Shown: positions 1-9,413, counted from the stretch's first letter. The stretch is DNA of 34,376 nt from Clostridiaceae bacterium (GCA_012729935.1 JAAYBY010000139.1:1-34376), one strand, 5' to 3'. Numbers and translations: made by a program. The notes: generated from the letters alone by a model not told the origin.

Positions 1-587
1 ACCACCTCAAACATAATCTCTGGCGGCGGGAATCCACCATTCTCTTTGTCGGTTATCAGGCGCAGGGAACACTCGGCCGGCGTATCGTCGACGGTGCCAG
101 CCAGGTTCGTATATTCGGTGAGGACATCACGGTGCGCGCACAAGTCGAAATGATTGAAGGTTTTTCCGGCCATGCGGATCGTGACGGTCTGGTCAACTGG
201 ATTGCCGCGATGAAGCAGAAACCGGCAAAAATCCTGCTGGTTCACGGTGAACCGGAATCAATCCAGTCATTCTCAGAGACACTGAGTCGTCGATTCGGAC
301 TGGACACCCATATTGCCCTGATCAACGAGACCATCACACTGGGCATACCGGTCGCCCATAAGCGGATTGTAGAAGAGCGACTTCGCGATCCGCGAAAAGC
401 GACGACAACGTATGTCCTGGATACGATCCAGTCAGACTTTATAGCAGCGCTGGAAACGTATAAAATGGACGTTAACCGGGCCGGAACCAAAGAAGAACTG
501 GAAAAAATTCTGGAGGATCTGCCCCGCCGTCTTGAACAGACAACCGGTCTGCTGGTGGAAAATAATCCAATTCCCAGACCCGAATGA
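1..587 (+). CDS. Beta-CASP metallo-beta-lactamase RNA nuclease, C-terminal part (5' truncated by window edge)
   Basis: The open frame enters from the left edge (first whole codon at base 3) and stops at 585-587. It encodes about 194 residues. The fragment carries late beta-CASP/RMMBL signatures: the FSGHAD motif (the SGHAD His is the motif B metal/catalytic residue) and, about 35 residues on, LLVHGEPE (motif C region). Proteins of this family are cytoplasmic Zn-dependent RNA exo/endonucleases related to CPSF73 and RNase J-like enzymes. The N-terminal HxHxDH metallo-beta-lactamase half is outside the window, so the substrate class cannot be judged. The frame is open from the first codon; the internal GTG at 132 is not the true start because homology-type features extend upstream of it. 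The next gene begins 48 bases downstream on the same strand. Confidence 0.85.
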   Translation, partial: HLKHNLWRRESTILFVGYQAQGTLGRRIVDGASQVRIFGEDITVRAQVEMIEGFSGHADRDGLVNWIAAMKQKPAKILLVHGEPESIQSFSETLSRRFGLDTHIALINETITLGIPVAHKRIVEERLRDPRKATTTYVLDTIQSDFIAALETYKMDVNRAGTKEELEKILEDLPRRLEQTTGLLVENNPIPRPE

Positions 588-635
588 TGATTCAATAAGA
601 AACGTTGTCAGCACAAATGGAGGGAGCCCCTACTC

Positions 636-1811
636 ATGTTTCTGCCCGCCGATGGAATTGCTTTTTCAAATGAACCGATCCTGCTTCCTGTCTTCTGGCA
701 GGATACAGTACTTGCCAGCGAATGGTTTGGCAACCCAGTCTGGCACTGGTTGTTAGCCCTGGTTGTCCTGATTTTACTTTTTCCGCTGCGAATGCTGCTG
801 GTTAAATTGTACCGCCGCATCACAACGCGTTTGTTTCCGGAGGACTCTTCGGCAAGAATCATTGCAACCGGCCTGATCCCTGCCATCCGTCTACTGATTG
901 TCATGATCGGGTTAAGTTTTGTTTTTCAATCCGGACTGCTTACTTTCCCCGATAAGGTAGCAGAGGTGATTCGCCGCGTCATAGAAACATTAAAAACGGT
1001 CATTCTGTGTTTGTCACTAGCGGAAATAGGCACCGGTTTCATCAATATTCGTTTACAGAAAGCTAAGGAAAACGGTAACAAGGAAAGCCACACGGTCTTT
1101 AATTTCTACCGGATGACGGTATATGTTGCAGCTGTTCTGCTGGGAATTTTTATGATTCTCAGTATCTGGGGTTTTGACATTACCGGCTTGATAGCCGGCC
1201 TGGGAGTTGGCGGCCTTGCGATTTCCCTGGCTGCCCAGGATACCTTTTCCAACCTGCTGGGCGGCCTGACCATCATGACAGATCATTCGTTTGCGATCGG
1301 TGATGTCATCACCACACCGGATGTCGAAGGGATTGTCGAGGATATCCGCTTCCGAAGCACGAAAGTCAGGACGTTTACTCAATTTCTCGTGACCGTTCCC
1401 AACAAGCAGCTCAGCAACAACTCGGTGACAAATCTGTCACGGATCGGAAAGCGTCGCGTCCGCTTTTACATCAAACTGGAATATGGAACCCGTCCTGAGC
1501 AGATACGCCATCTGATCGAGATGCTGAAGACGCGCATGGAATCCCGGGATACGATCGTGCCTGACAGCGTCCTTATCTGTCTGGAGCGGTTTAGCAGCAG
1601 TTCGCTTGACGTGCTGTTCCAGTGCTTTCTGCAAATTGTCGATTTCGTGCCATATCTGCAAGAACAGGAAGCGATTCTACTCGATGTGATGGACGTCATG
1701 GCAGAGGAAAAACTTTCGTTTGCCTTCTCGGCACTGACCGTTCATCTCAATGAGATCAATAAACAGCAGGATCAGCTGACCAGCCCGGAGAGAAACCGGC
1801 TGCCAGATTAA
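636..1811 (+). CDS. MscS-family mechanosensitive ion channel
   Basis: This 391-residue membrane protein probably opens under membrane tension to release solutes during hypo-osmotic shock. About four hydrophobic helices lie near residues 37-57, 84-106, 118-138 and 156-178. They precede the hallmark pore-helix segment near 186-210, rich in Gly/Ala (GLGVGGLAISLAAQD), then a FSNLLGG turn and an FAIGD motif leading into the beta domain. The C-terminal third is a soluble MscS beta/alpha-beta cage. The length fits small-to-medium MscS relatives with extra N-terminal helices. The ATG at 636 is preceded by GGAGGG about 11 bases upstream. The last four bases overlap the stop of the opposing aminopeptidase gene, so the two are strictly tail to tail with no room for a terminator. 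Confidence 0.9.
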   Translation: MFLPADGIAFSNEPILLPVFWQDTVLASEWFGNPVWHWLLALVVLILLFPLRMLLVKLYRRITTRLFPEDSSARIIATGLIPAIRLLIVMIGLSFVFQSGLLTFPDKVAEVIRRVIETLKTVILCLSLAEIGTGFINIRLQKAKENGNKESHTVFNFYRMTVYVAAVLLGIFMILSIWGFDITGLIAGLGVGGLAISLAAQDTFSNLLGGLTIMTDHSFAIGDVITTPDVEGIVEDIRFRSTKVRTFTQFLVTVPNKQLSNNSVTNLSRIGKRRVRFYIKLEYGTRPEQIRHLIEMLKTRMESRDTIVPDSVLICLERFSSSSLDVLFQCFLQIVDFVPYLQEQEAILLDVMDVMAEEKLSFAFSALTVHLNEINKQQDQLTSPERNRLPD

Positions 1812-3124
1812 GCGAGCTCAAAGAAGTGCCTGAGCACCCGGGCCATCGCGATCTGATCGCTTACTCCGCCGGTTTCGCGAATGGCATGCATCCCCCAGAT
1901 GGGATTGCCGACATCAACCGCCTTTACCGGCAAATGTTCAACAAACAGCGGACCGATTGTTGAACCGCCGCGGACATCACTGCGATTGACATAGGTCTGG
2001 CAGGGGACGTCTGCTGCCTGGCAGAGCTTGCGGAAAACAGCCGCTGAAACACCATCTGTTGTATACGCACGATTAGCTGCGAACTTGATTACCGGCCCCT
2101 GATTGATTCTCGGGCGATTGGTTGGATCGGATCGATCGGCGAAATTCGGATGCGCCGCATGGGCCTGGTCTGCTGAGATCAGAAATGAATGCGACAGACG
2201 ATCGAGAAAGGTTTCACGAGATCCACCAAGATTGATCACGATACGTTCCAGAAGATCGCGCAGCGTCATGCCTATCGCACCCTGACTGGTGCGGCTGCCG
2301 ACTTCTTCGTGATCAAAACAGGCGACCAGGTTGATGCCGGTCTGTGTGTGTGACTCAGTCAGCGCTGTAACGGCCGCATAGGCTAAGCCAAGGTTATCGA
2401 GCCGTCCGGTCTGGATGAATTCGTTGTTTAATCCCAGCCGCGTGCCGGGTGTGCACTCATAGAGATAGAGGTCAGCGTCAAGCAGACGTTCCGGCTCAAC
2501 AGACAACTCGGACGCGATCAGCAGTGTCAGCAGATCGTGCGAAGCGGCAGTCCCGCCATCAGCCAGAGCGATGATCGGTAACATCATTTGCTGCGGCTTG
2601 ATTTTTTGTTCATCGTTAACAGTTGGATTGAGATGAATGGCGACATTCGGAATGACCAGCAGCGGCCGTCGAAAATCGATAAGTCTGGCTTCCGGTGACA
2701 AGGGATTGCCGCTGTCAATCAGAACGCGGCCGGCAATCGATAAAGGACGGTCGAACCAGGTTGTCAATATTGGAGAACCGTATAATTCAGTGTTGAGCAG
2801 CCAAACACCTTCCTGCTGTATCAGGCTGTTCGGCTTGATTTTCAAAGCTGGCGCGTCAAGATGCGTTCCCACCATACGAAAACCGCTGGATAGAGGATTT
2901 TCACCGATTTTTATCGCGAAAAATGCAGAATCTTCAACTGTCAGAAAGCAGCAATCTCCCGGTTTGAGAGATTCTTTGCCTGTCAACGGAGTAAAGCCAG
3001 CCTGAAGGCAGATTTTCATAAGCTGATCTGCCGCATGGAAAGCCGTGGGACTTTTATCGATCAAGCCAAGCAGCCGATCGATCGTTGCGCCCTCTTGGTC
3101 ATCAAGGATCTTATTGATCATCAT
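1808..3124 (-). CDS. M18-family aminopeptidase
   Basis: This is a cytoplasmic di-zinc aminopeptidase of the M18 (aspartyl aminopeptidase/aminopeptidase I) family, which removes N-terminal residues from peptides. The 438-residue length is usual for the family. Visible metal or active-site motifs are GTHLDAP (H88, D90), RLDNL (D243), CFDHEEVGS (E273/E274 as catalytic base and ligand), DVRGGSTIGP, and GMHAIRE near the C-terminus (last His ligand). The start is ATG-ATG at 3124/3121, with GAGGAA about 9 bases upstream on the minus strand; either ATG is possible. A small XRE regulator lies 62 bases upstream on the same strand and may be co-transcribed. The annotation is firm at family level, but preference for acidic or neutral residues is not determinable. 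Confidence 0.92.
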   Translation of the reverse strand: MMINKILDDQEGATIDRLLGLIDKSPTAFHAADQLMKICLQAGFTPLTGKESLKPGDCCFLTVEDSAFFAIKIGENPLSSGFRMVGTHLDAPALKIKPNSLIQQEGVWLLNTELYGSPILTTWFDRPLSIAGRVLIDSGNPLSPEARLIDFRRPLLVIPNVAIHLNPTVNDEQKIKPQQMMLPIIALADGGTAASHDLLTLLIASELSVEPERLLDADLYLYECTPGTRLGLNNEFIQTGRLDNLGLAYAAVTALTESHTQTGINLVACFDHEEVGSRTSQGAIGMTLRDLLERIVINLGGSRETFLDRLSHSFLISADQAHAAHPNFADRSDPTNRPRINQGPVIKFAANRAYTTDGVSAAVFRKLCQAADVPCQTYVNRSDVRGGSTIGPLFVEHLPVKAVDVGNPIWGMHAIRETGGVSDQIAMARVLRHFFELA

Positions 3125-3186
3125 ACGTTATTCCTCGTTGTTTACAGTAACAGGCGAACTGGTGAATAGCCGACCTGCCGGTTTGT

Positions 3187-3423
3187 TTATGACTCGTTCT
3201 TGAAGAGATCCTGAATCTGGATATTCAAAAGAGTTGCCAGATCAAACAAGCGGTCAACCGCCATATCCAGATTGCCATGTTCATATTGGTCGATCTGAGG
3301 CTGTGAGGCATCAACTGCCTGGGCAACCTGCATCTGGGTCAGGTTAAGCTTTTCTCTTGCACGCTGCAGCTGACAGCCGATTTCGGGTGTTATCCTGATT
3401 TTTTCTCCAGCAAAGTCCGGCAT
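3187..3423 (-). CDS. Small XRE-family helix-turn-helix regulator
   Basis: This 78-residue protein is nearly all Cro/C1-type HTH. The helix-turn-helix runs from about residue 17 (CQLQRAREKLNLTQ) through the recognition helix region (DASQPQIDQYEHG) to a fifth helix (LFDLATLLNI). This matches the SMART HTH_XRE fold at its usual size, with no effector domain. It presumably binds DNA as a dimer. A strong SD (GGAGGGG) sits 6 bases before the ATG on the minus strand. The neighbours are the M18 peptidase (downstream, same strand) and the divergent MATE exporter; local control of the exporter is a possible but unproven role. It is not an obvious antitoxin, since no toxin gene is adjacent. Confidence 0.85.
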   Translation of the reverse strand: MPDFAGEKIRITPEIGCQLQRAREKLNLTQMQVAQAVDASQPQIDQYEHGNLDMAVDRLFDLATLLNIQIQDLFKNES

Positions 3424-3452
3424 CCTTTTCCCCTCCTTAATAAACTGCTATA

Positions 3453-3481
3453 ATATTCATCTGTCTGTCTCTTTTTGTCAA
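3453..3481 (-). promoter_or_regulatory. Candidate promoter for the XRE regulator gene
   Basis: On the minus strand TTGACA occupies 3481-3476. An AT-rich -10-like GAATAT (3458-3453) follows after 17 bases, and TATTAT follows slightly further on. The -35 is consensus but the -10 is weak, so this is a candidate only. It lies 30 bases upstream of the ATG. Confidence 0.4.
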
Positions 3482-3624
3482 GTTTATAGCGTTCTGTCTG
3501 AAGACAGCAGGAGTCCGGTTCGCCAGACCGGATCAGCTAAAGATGTGTCAGATTGACGAAAACGAGACCGTGTGGTTTTGTATATATCGAAAGAATATAG
3601 ATTGATCGGTTAATGGAGAAGAAC

Positions 3625-5037
3625 ATGTTTGAACAGTTAATAAAATACTTCGGTGCACAGGATCTAACCGTTGGTTCGCCGATGAGCAATCTGCTGAAGT
3701 TTTCCATTCCTCTGCTGATTGGAAATATTGCCCAGCAGCTATACAGTACTGTCGACGCCATTATCGTCGGCCGATATGTCGGAGATACAGCGCTTGCTTC
3801 GGTCGGTTCCGTCATGCCCATTGTCAATCTGCTGCTGGTGCTCTTTGTCGCGATTTCAACGGGTGCAGGTATACTGGTCTCTCAGGCATTCGGAGCAAAA
3901 AACAAGGAGCTGTTGAATCAGACAATCGGAAACGCTCTGACATTGATTGTTGTGTCATCACTGCTGATCATGGGTTTTGCGCTTGCTTTTTCGACACACA
4001 TACTCCGTTTACTGGAGACCCCTGTTGAGGTGTTTGATGCGGCGAATGCCTATCTGCGTATTCTGTTCATCGGTGCAGTGTGGTTTGGCTTTTACAATAT
4101 TATTTCCGGAATTTTGCGAGGGCTGGGTGATTCGATCACACCGCTGGTGTTTCTGTTGCTGACAGTCGCAATCAATATAGTGCTTGACATATGGTTTGTT
4201 GCAGGCCTGGGGTGGGGTGTCGAAGGTGCCGCCTGGGCGACGATCATCAGCCAGTTTGCTGCATCCGTCATGTCTTTAATCCATCTGGTTCGCATTAAAG
4301 ACACGGTGACAATAAATCGAAAGACATTGATGCCGCAGCGCGCATTGACCGGTCAGCTGATGCGGATCGGGATGCCGGCCGGCATGACACAGGCTATTTT
4401 CTCGATGGCGATGATTTTTGTACAGGCATTGACCAATTCGATGGGCTATGAAGTGATCACGACATCAACGGCTGTGATGCGGATCGATGGATTTGCTATG
4501 ATGCCGAATTTCACCTTTGGCATGGCTATTTCAACCTATGTCGCCCAGAACATCGGGGCCAGGCGAATGGATCGTGTTGATCAGGGGAGCCGCGCAGCTT
4601 TGAAAATCGGGCTGATTGTTTCGGTATCCCTGACACTGCTGCTGATTTTTTTCGGCTCTTTCATGATCCGGCTGTTTACCGACACGCCATTCATCATCCA
4701 ACTCGGTGTACGCCAGATTCGTATTCTGGCAGCAGGTTATATTGCCATGACATTCACCCAGATATTTGGCGGTATTATGAGAGGAGCAGGCCACACGATG
4801 CCGATGATGTGGATTTCACTGGCTACGACTGTAACATTTCGTGTACCGGCCGCTTACCTGATCGCCTATCTGACACGCTCTGATATCTGGCCGAACGGAT
4901 CGCCGGATGCACTTTATTTTTCGCTTGTTGCCAACTGGATACTGGGTGCCATCCTGACTTTTCTGATCTATCGAAGAGGCCGTTGGCGTGATAAGGATCT
5001 TTCATTGCTTATGAAAGCACAGGTTGCTGAACACTAA
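3625..5037 (+). CDS. MATE-family multidrug/sodium-driven efflux transporter
   Basis: This is a roughly 470-residue integral membrane antiporter of the MATE family, exporting small (often cationic) compounds in exchange for Na+ or H+. It shows the classic duplicated MatE architecture of about 12 hydrophobic helices. The first repeat begins PLLIGNIAQQLYSTVDAIIVGRYVG, whose STVDAIIVG loop is typical; the second begins near residue 240 with GMPAGMTQAIFS. I chose the ATG at 3625 over the in-frame ATG at 3613. Bases 3615-3621 (GGAGAAG) form a good ribosome binding site ideally spaced for 3625, and using 3613 would bury that site in the coding region. The gene diverges from the XRE regulator. No convincing promoter with both elements was found in 3424-3624. 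Confidence 0.9.
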   Translation: MFEQLIKYFGAQDLTVGSPMSNLLKFSIPLLIGNIAQQLYSTVDAIIVGRYVGDTALASVGSVMPIVNLLLVLFVAISTGAGILVSQAFGAKNKELLNQTIGNALTLIVVSSLLIMGFALAFSTHILRLLETPVEVFDAANAYLRILFIGAVWFGFYNIISGILRGLGDSITPLVFLLLTVAINIVLDIWFVAGLGWGVEGAAWATIISQFAASVMSLIHLVRIKDTVTINRKTLMPQRALTGQLMRIGMPAGMTQAIFSMAMIFVQALTNSMGYEVITTSTAVMRIDGFAMMPNFTFGMAISTYVAQNIGARRMDRVDQGSRAALKIGLIVSVSLTLLLIFFGSFMIRLFTDTPFIIQLGVRQIRILAAGYIAMTFTQIFGGIMRGAGHTMPMMWISLATTVTFRVPAAYLIAYLTRSDIWPNGSPDALYFSLVANWILGAILTFLIYRRGRWRDKDLSLLMKAQVAEH

Positions 5038-5080
5038 CAGTCATTTCCGTATCATGTGAACCACCTCACTGCCGTGAAGA

Positions 5081-5089
5081 TGATATACT
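5081..5089 (+). promoter_or_regulatory. Candidate extended -10 promoter for the aldo/keto reductase cluster
   Basis: TGATATACT gives an extended -10 (TGn plus TATACT). No recognisable -35 is correctly spaced upstream, as expected for extended -10 promoters. It sits 45 bases before the aldo/keto reductase ATG in the only gap able to hold a promoter for the 5134-9413 cluster. Confidence 0.4.
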
Positions 5090-5133
5090 GGTTAAATAAC
5101 AGCTTAATCATATAACGGCAGGAGGGATGGACG

Positions 5134-5985
5134 ATGCAATCATTAACCAGTACATATCACCTTTCAAATGGTGTAACGATACCAATCGTAGGGTTTGGGA
5201 CCTGGCAGATGGAGGATGGCCCGACAACGGTTCATGCGGTGCACACCGCCATTGAAACCGGCTATCGTCATATTGATACAGCCGCCGCTTACCAGAATGA
5301 AGGCAGCGTTGGCAAAGCGATTCGCGAAAGTGGACTGGCTCGATCAGACGTGTTTCTGACAACAAAACTCCAGAATCGGGATCATGGCTATCAGGCAACC
5401 CACGATGCGTTTAAGCGTTCGCTGCAGGCACTGGGTGTTTCTTATCTTGATCTGTATTTGATTCATTGGCCGAACCCCATTGCTTTCCGTGATCGCTGGC
5501 AAACGGTTAACGCGGAGACCTGGCGGGCGTTTGAGGAGCTCTACGAAGCTGGCCTTGTGCGGTCAATTGGTGTCAGTAATTTTCGGCCCCATCATTTGGA
5601 AACGCTATCACAAAGTGCCCGGATTATACCAATGGTCAACCAGATCCGACTGTGTCCGGGAGATGTCGATCTGAAAACAGTGGACTATAGTCGTGCACAG
5701 AATATCCAGCTGGAAGCGTACAGTCCGCTTGGTACCGGTCTTGTTTTTGATGTTCCGGACCTTCAATCTGTTGCACAGAAGAAAAACCGGACTGTTGCCC
5801 AGATAGCGCTTCGCTGGAGTCTGCAAAAGGGATTCCTGCCGCTTCCCAAATCGACAACACCGGCCAGAATTGTTGAAAATGCCGACGTTTTTGATTTTGA
5901 TCTGACTCAGGAAGAAATCAATCAAATCGACAATCTGACTGACTGCTGCGATCAGGCATTGGATCCGGATAAAACGAATTTTTAA
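5134..5985 (+). CDS. Aldo/keto reductase
   Basis: This is a 283-residue, single-domain (beta/alpha)8 NAD(P)H-dependent oxidoreductase that interconverts carbonyls and alcohols in the cytoplasm. The catalytic tetrad is complete: D48 in the GYRHIDTA signature, Y53, K78 in TTKLQ, and H111 in LIHWPNP. The second and third AKR signatures are also visible (GVSNFRPHHLE; the C-terminal LPKSTTPARI loop that contacts the cofactor phosphate). The sequence resembles the 2,5-diketo-D-gluconate reductase/YvgN-like group of short bacterial AKRs. An AGGAGGG site (5120-5126) lies 8 bases before the ATG. It heads a compact cluster with the HAD phosphatase 28 bases downstream. The physiological substrate is unknown; detoxification of reactive aldehydes is the common guess for this group. 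Confidence 0.92.
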   Translation: MQSLTSTYHLSNGVTIPIVGFGTWQMEDGPTTVHAVHTAIETGYRHIDTAAAYQNEGSVGKAIRESGLARSDVFLTTKLQNRDHGYQATHDAFKRSLQALGVSYLDLYLIHWPNPIAFRDRWQTVNAETWRAFEELYEAGLVRSIGVSNFRPHHLETLSQSARIIPMVNQIRLCPGDVDLKTVDYSRAQNIQLEAYSPLGTGLVFDVPDLQSVAQKKNRTVAQIALRWSLQKGFLPLPKSTTPARIVENADVFDFDLTQEEINQIDNLTDCCDQALDPDKTNF

Positions 5986-6013
5986 CAGGTAATTGAGGAA
6001 ACCAGGGGGAGTC

Positions 6014-6874
6014 ATGCACCTTTATATTTCAGATCTTGACGGGACACTCCTTCGGCCGGATGCCAGCATCTCGCCGGAAACGAGCCGAATATTGAATCAT
6101 CTGATCAGCCGGGGGCTTCATTTCACCGTTGCGACTGCCCGGACAGAAGCAACCGTTAAACAGATTCTTGAAGGTGTACGGATTCAGATACCGGTTGTCC
6201 TGATGAACGGATCCTGTATTTTTGACCTGCAAACCGGATCGTATGTCAAGACAGAGCAACTGTCAGAGAACGCAAAAACTGTCTTGCTTGAGACAATCCG
6301 TCGACAAAAGGCAGAAGGATTTATTTATTCAATTGACCAGGATCGTCTGACGACATTTTATGAACGCGCTGACAGACCTGAAAGTCTGGCATTTCTTGAG
6401 GAGCGTACGAGTCGCTACCAGAAGAAATTTGTCCGTGTTGCTGATTTTTTCGAAGGCTTATCCGACCGGAGTATTGTTTATTATTCGACAACCGGCAGCC
6501 GTCAGGATCTTGAGCAGATGAAGATGATGCTGGATGACTGCAAGGACACGGCTGTTTCACTCTATCTGGATGTTTATCAGCCGGACAAGTGTTTTCTTGA
6601 GGTCAGTTCCGTTAAGGCATCCAAATATTCAGCTGTGCAGTATCTGAAACAGCGTTACGCATTTGATTCGGTCACCTGTTTCGGTGATAATGTAAATGAT
6701 CTACCCATGTTTAAGGCCAGCGATACCTGTTATGCAGTCGCGAATGCCCTGCCCGAGGTGCAGCAGCAAGCTGATGACGTTATTGGCAGCAATGAATCCG
6801 ATGGTGTCGCACGCTGGCTCGAGCAGCATGTGTTCATTCATCAGGGTACGCGACATGAAAGTGAGGATTTTTGA
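6014..6874 (+). CDS. Cof-type HAD-IIB phosphatase
   Basis: This 286-residue cytoplasmic phosphatase of the HAD superfamily, Cof/IIB subfamily, probably hydrolyses small phosphorylated metabolites. Motif I is DLDGT (residues 7-11, with nucleophile and acid Asp). Motif II Thr lies in VATAR, motif III Lys is probably in VKASK, and motif IV is GDNVNDLPMF. The alpha/beta cap typical of IIB enzymes fills the middle of the chain. The frame can be read from a TTG at 5993, but the ATG at 6014 follows AGGGGGAG by three bases and places motif I at the normal distance from the N-terminus, so I use 6014. The stop is immediately followed by the GTG start of pepT, suggesting translational coupling. Confidence 0.9.
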   Translation: MHLYISDLDGTLLRPDASISPETSRILNHLISRGLHFTVATARTEATVKQILEGVRIQIPVVLMNGSCIFDLQTGSYVKTEQLSENAKTVLLETIRRQKAEGFIYSIDQDRLTTFYERADRPESLAFLEERTSRYQKKFVRVADFFEGLSDRSIVYYSTTGSRQDLEQMKMMLDDCKDTAVSLYLDVYQPDKCFLEVSSVKASKYSAVQYLKQRYAFDSVTCFGDNVNDLPMFKASDTCYAVANALPEVQQQADDVIGSNESDGVARWLEQHVFIHQGTRHESEDF

Positions 6875-8098
6875 GTGAAAGCATATGAACGGCTGCTAAA
6901 ATACGCGACGATTCATACGACATCAGATGACACAACCGGAACACACCCCAGCACGATGAGACAGCTGGATTTGGCAAAGCAACTGGTGGAAGAGATGCGT
7001 GAAATCGGCATGCGCGAGGTACGCATCAGTACCTATGGCTATGTCTACGGATGTCTGCCGGCAACGCCCGGCTATGAAAGCAGTCCCCGGATTGGTTTCG
7101 TCGCGCATATGGACACAAGTCCTGATGTTTGCGGTGCATCAGTCAAACCTCAACTGATCAACGACTATGATGGACAACCCGTTGTTCTTCAGGGAACCGG
7201 GCAGATCCTGAACCCCGACCAGTTTCCCCATTTGCTTGACATGAAAGGGAAGACGCTGATCACAACGGACGGTAGAACCCTGCTGGGTGCTGACGATAAA
7301 GCAGGCATCGCTGAAATACTGACAGCGATCGAACAGATTGTGCGAAAACAAATACCTCACGGGAAAATTCTTGTCGCCTTCACACCTGATGAAGAGATCG
7401 GGCAGGGTGCTGACAATTTTGATATCGATGGATTTGGTGCGGATTTTGCCTATACTCTGGACGGCGGCGTAGCTGGCGAGCTTGAGTTTGAAAATTTCAA
7501 TGCAGCAGAAGCAAAGATTCACATTAAGGGCGTTGCGGTTCATCCGGGCACGGCTAAGAATGTGATGGTCAACGCCCTGCTTCTGGCCTTTTCATTTAAT
7601 CAGATGACACCCCTGGCGGAAACACCGGAACATACAGAAAATTATGAGGGCTATTATTATTTACGCAAGCTCGAGGGCACACCTGAATCGGTTTCGATGA
7701 TATACGCGCTGCGCGACCATGATGCCGGCCGTCTGCAGCTTCGAAAAGAAACGCTGCTGCATATCGCCAAAACAATCAATGAGCAGGTCGCGGCCGACAC
7801 GGTGACCGTCGAAATCAAAGACCAGTACCGGAATATGAGCGAAATTATTTGTGAACATGACCATTTGCTGCAAAACGCGAAAACGGCGATGGAGCGATCC
7901 GGTATCACGCCGATTGTTCAGCCGATGCGTGGCGGAACAGACGGTGCGACGCTGAGTTACAAAGGGCTTCCTTGTCCGAACCTGGGTGTCGGCGGGTTTG
8001 CTTTTCATAGTCCGTTTGAGCATATCTCGGTAGAAGACATGGATCGATGTACCCAAATGATCATCGAACTGGTGCGATTATATGCCGTTCAGACGTAA
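6875..8098 (+). CDS. pepT: Peptidase T (tripeptide aminopeptidase)
   Basis: This 407-residue M20B metallopeptidase releases N-terminal residues from tripeptides in the cytoplasm. The N-terminus (MKAYERLLKYATIHTTSD, then GTHPST) is the typical PepT opening, which supports the GTG start at 6875 directly after the phosphatase stop; GAGGA lies 7 bases upstream. Di-zinc site residues are visible: AHMDTSPD (H78, D80), LGADDKAG (bridging Asp), TPDEEIGQG (catalytic Glu and ligand), YTLDGG, and the C-terminal FHSPFEH (last His). Family assignment is secure. It overlaps the downstream MFS gene by 17 bases, implying co-expression; possible joint roles in peptide use are inference. Confidence 0.95.
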   Translation: MKAYERLLKYATIHTTSDDTTGTHPSTMRQLDLAKQLVEEMREIGMREVRISTYGYVYGCLPATPGYESSPRIGFVAHMDTSPDVCGASVKPQLINDYDGQPVVLQGTGQILNPDQFPHLLDMKGKTLITTDGRTLLGADDKAGIAEILTAIEQIVRKQIPHGKILVAFTPDEEIGQGADNFDIDGFGADFAYTLDGGVAGELEFENFNAAEAKIHIKGVAVHPGTAKNVMVNALLLAFSFNQMTPLAETPEHTENYEGYYYLRKLEGTPESVSMIYALRDHDAGRLQLRKETLLHIAKTINEQVAADTVTVEIKDQYRNMSEIICEHDHLLQNAKTAMERSGITPIVQPMRGGTDGATLSYKGLPCPNLGVGGFAFHSPFEHISVEDMDRCTQMIIELVRLYAVQT

Positions 8099-9413
8099 CG
8101 CGGTGCGTCATCAGATCGAACAGACGCCGGAAAGTGTCTGCAAGCGGAACTATCCCGCGATGCTTACTGAAGGCATCTTCTTTCTTATGGGGTTTGCGTT
8201 CATTGATATCAATGCCGTCATTCCTGTTTTTATCCATTCTTACACCAACAGCGTTTTTCTGGCCGGGCTGGCATCAACGCTTTACCATGCGTCGTCCTTT
8301 GTCATGGAGATCCTCATTGGTCCGTATGTCAAGCGCATCCGCAATGTACCGCGATACGTATCATGGCTGGCGCTCCTGTTCCGGCCACTTCCGCTGCTGA
8401 TGGTACCCATATTATTTATGAATATCAGTCCCCTGATCAAAGTGGGATCATTTCTTGTGATGTACGCACTGCTGCGTGGCGGCGATGGCCTGATCTACAT
8501 TTCGTGGGGTGATCTGTTCGGACGCACGATCCCGTCCGAAAAAAGGGGTCTGCTCATGGGCTATCAGCAGCTTCTGGGCGGAATTGCCTCTCTTCTGGCC
8601 GGGATGGTGGTCAAGACCGTACTTGATCATCCAGCCCTTATTGATGATCAGCGTTACGCAATCATCTTCAGCGGTTCGGCCGTTGTTCTGATTATATCAG
8701 CTCTGGCTTTGTTCTTTACACGAGACCTGCCTCATTCGATTGACACGACAAAACCCAACCATTGGCAGTATTACCGCGAGTTCCCGGGTCATCTCAAGAA
8801 AAATCCGATTTTCGCTAATGTTGTTCTGATTCGCGTTTTGTCTACGACAACGCATATGGTTGCGCCTTTCATCATTATTTTCGGGCAGCAGTTTTTCCAG
8901 TTATCGTCACAGGAGGTATCGACGCTCGTCTATCTGCAAATTACCGGCGGATTGCTGGGCGGGTTTGTCTGGGGCAGGATTAGCAAGCAATTTGGACATC
9001 ATCGTGTCATTCAGGTGTCGATGCTGACCGGATTCATTTTGTCCCTGACCATCATCCTGCTGATGATCGCCGGTCCGGTCCGACTGCCTGCCGGTATTCT
9101 CTGGCCGCTGGTTGTGATAAACGGAATGAATCTCAATAACTGGTCAGGGTTCATCAACCACACCATTGATATCGCTTCGAGCGAAGAGCGAACGATTTAT
9201 TTGATGATCAGCAATCTGGTTATTTTTCCGTTCACCTTCCTGACTTTCATCGCCGGAATTATGGTTGAATCGCTGGGATATCTGCCAATTTTCATAATCA
9301 GCACCCTGGCTGCTGCTGTTGCCGTTTGGCGTGGCACCAAGTTGAACTTCCCCGAAGGTCCATCAGAGAGCCTGGTTGTGACACCGCTTCCTTCCAAGGA
9401 ATCAGACAGGTGA
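8082..9413 (+). CDS. Major facilitator superfamily transporter
   Basis: This 443-residue polytopic protein has about 12 hydrophobic helices in two six-helix halves. The second half starts near residue 235 after a polar loop (HWQYYREFPGHLKKNP). It carries a degenerate MFS motif A-like loop (GRISKQFGHHRVIQ) around residue 300. The substrate cannot be inferred. The ATG at 8082 overlaps the end of pepT; an in-frame GTG at 8103 is an alternative, and neither has a strong ribosome binding site, consistent with coupling to pepT translation. It is the last gene of the 5134-9413 cluster. No clear terminator hairpin follows it. Confidence 0.85.
   Translation: MPFRRNAVRHQIEQTPESVCKRNYPAMLTEGIFFLMGFAFIDINAVIPVFIHSYTNSVFLAGLASTLYHASSFVMEILIGPYVKRIRNVPRYVSWLALLFRPLPLLMVPILFMNISPLIKVGSFLVMYALLRGGDGLIYISWGDLFGRTIPSEKRGLLMGYQQLLGGIASLLAGMVVKTVLDHPALIDDQRYAIIFSGSAVVLIISALALFFTRDLPHSIDTTKPNHWQYYREFPGHLKKNPIFANVVLIRVLSTTTHMVAPFIIIFGQQFFQLSSQEVSTLVYLQITGGLLGGFVWGRISKQFGHHRVIQVSMLTGFILSLTIILLMIAGPVRLPAGILWPLVVINGMNLNNWSGFINHTIDIASSEERTIYLMISNLVIFPFTFLTFIAGIMVESLGYLPIFIISTLAAAVAVWRGTKLNFPEGPSESLVVTPLPSKESDR

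Noticed and set aside
6443..6460. TTCGAA cores inside genes, such as the TTTTTTCGAAGG in the HAD phosphatase gene and others near 14416, 17356, 25173 and 32656.
   Set aside because: They lie in conserved coding sequence, lack outer symmetry, and are expected by chance for a six-base core. Only the intergenic copies with longer arms were kept.
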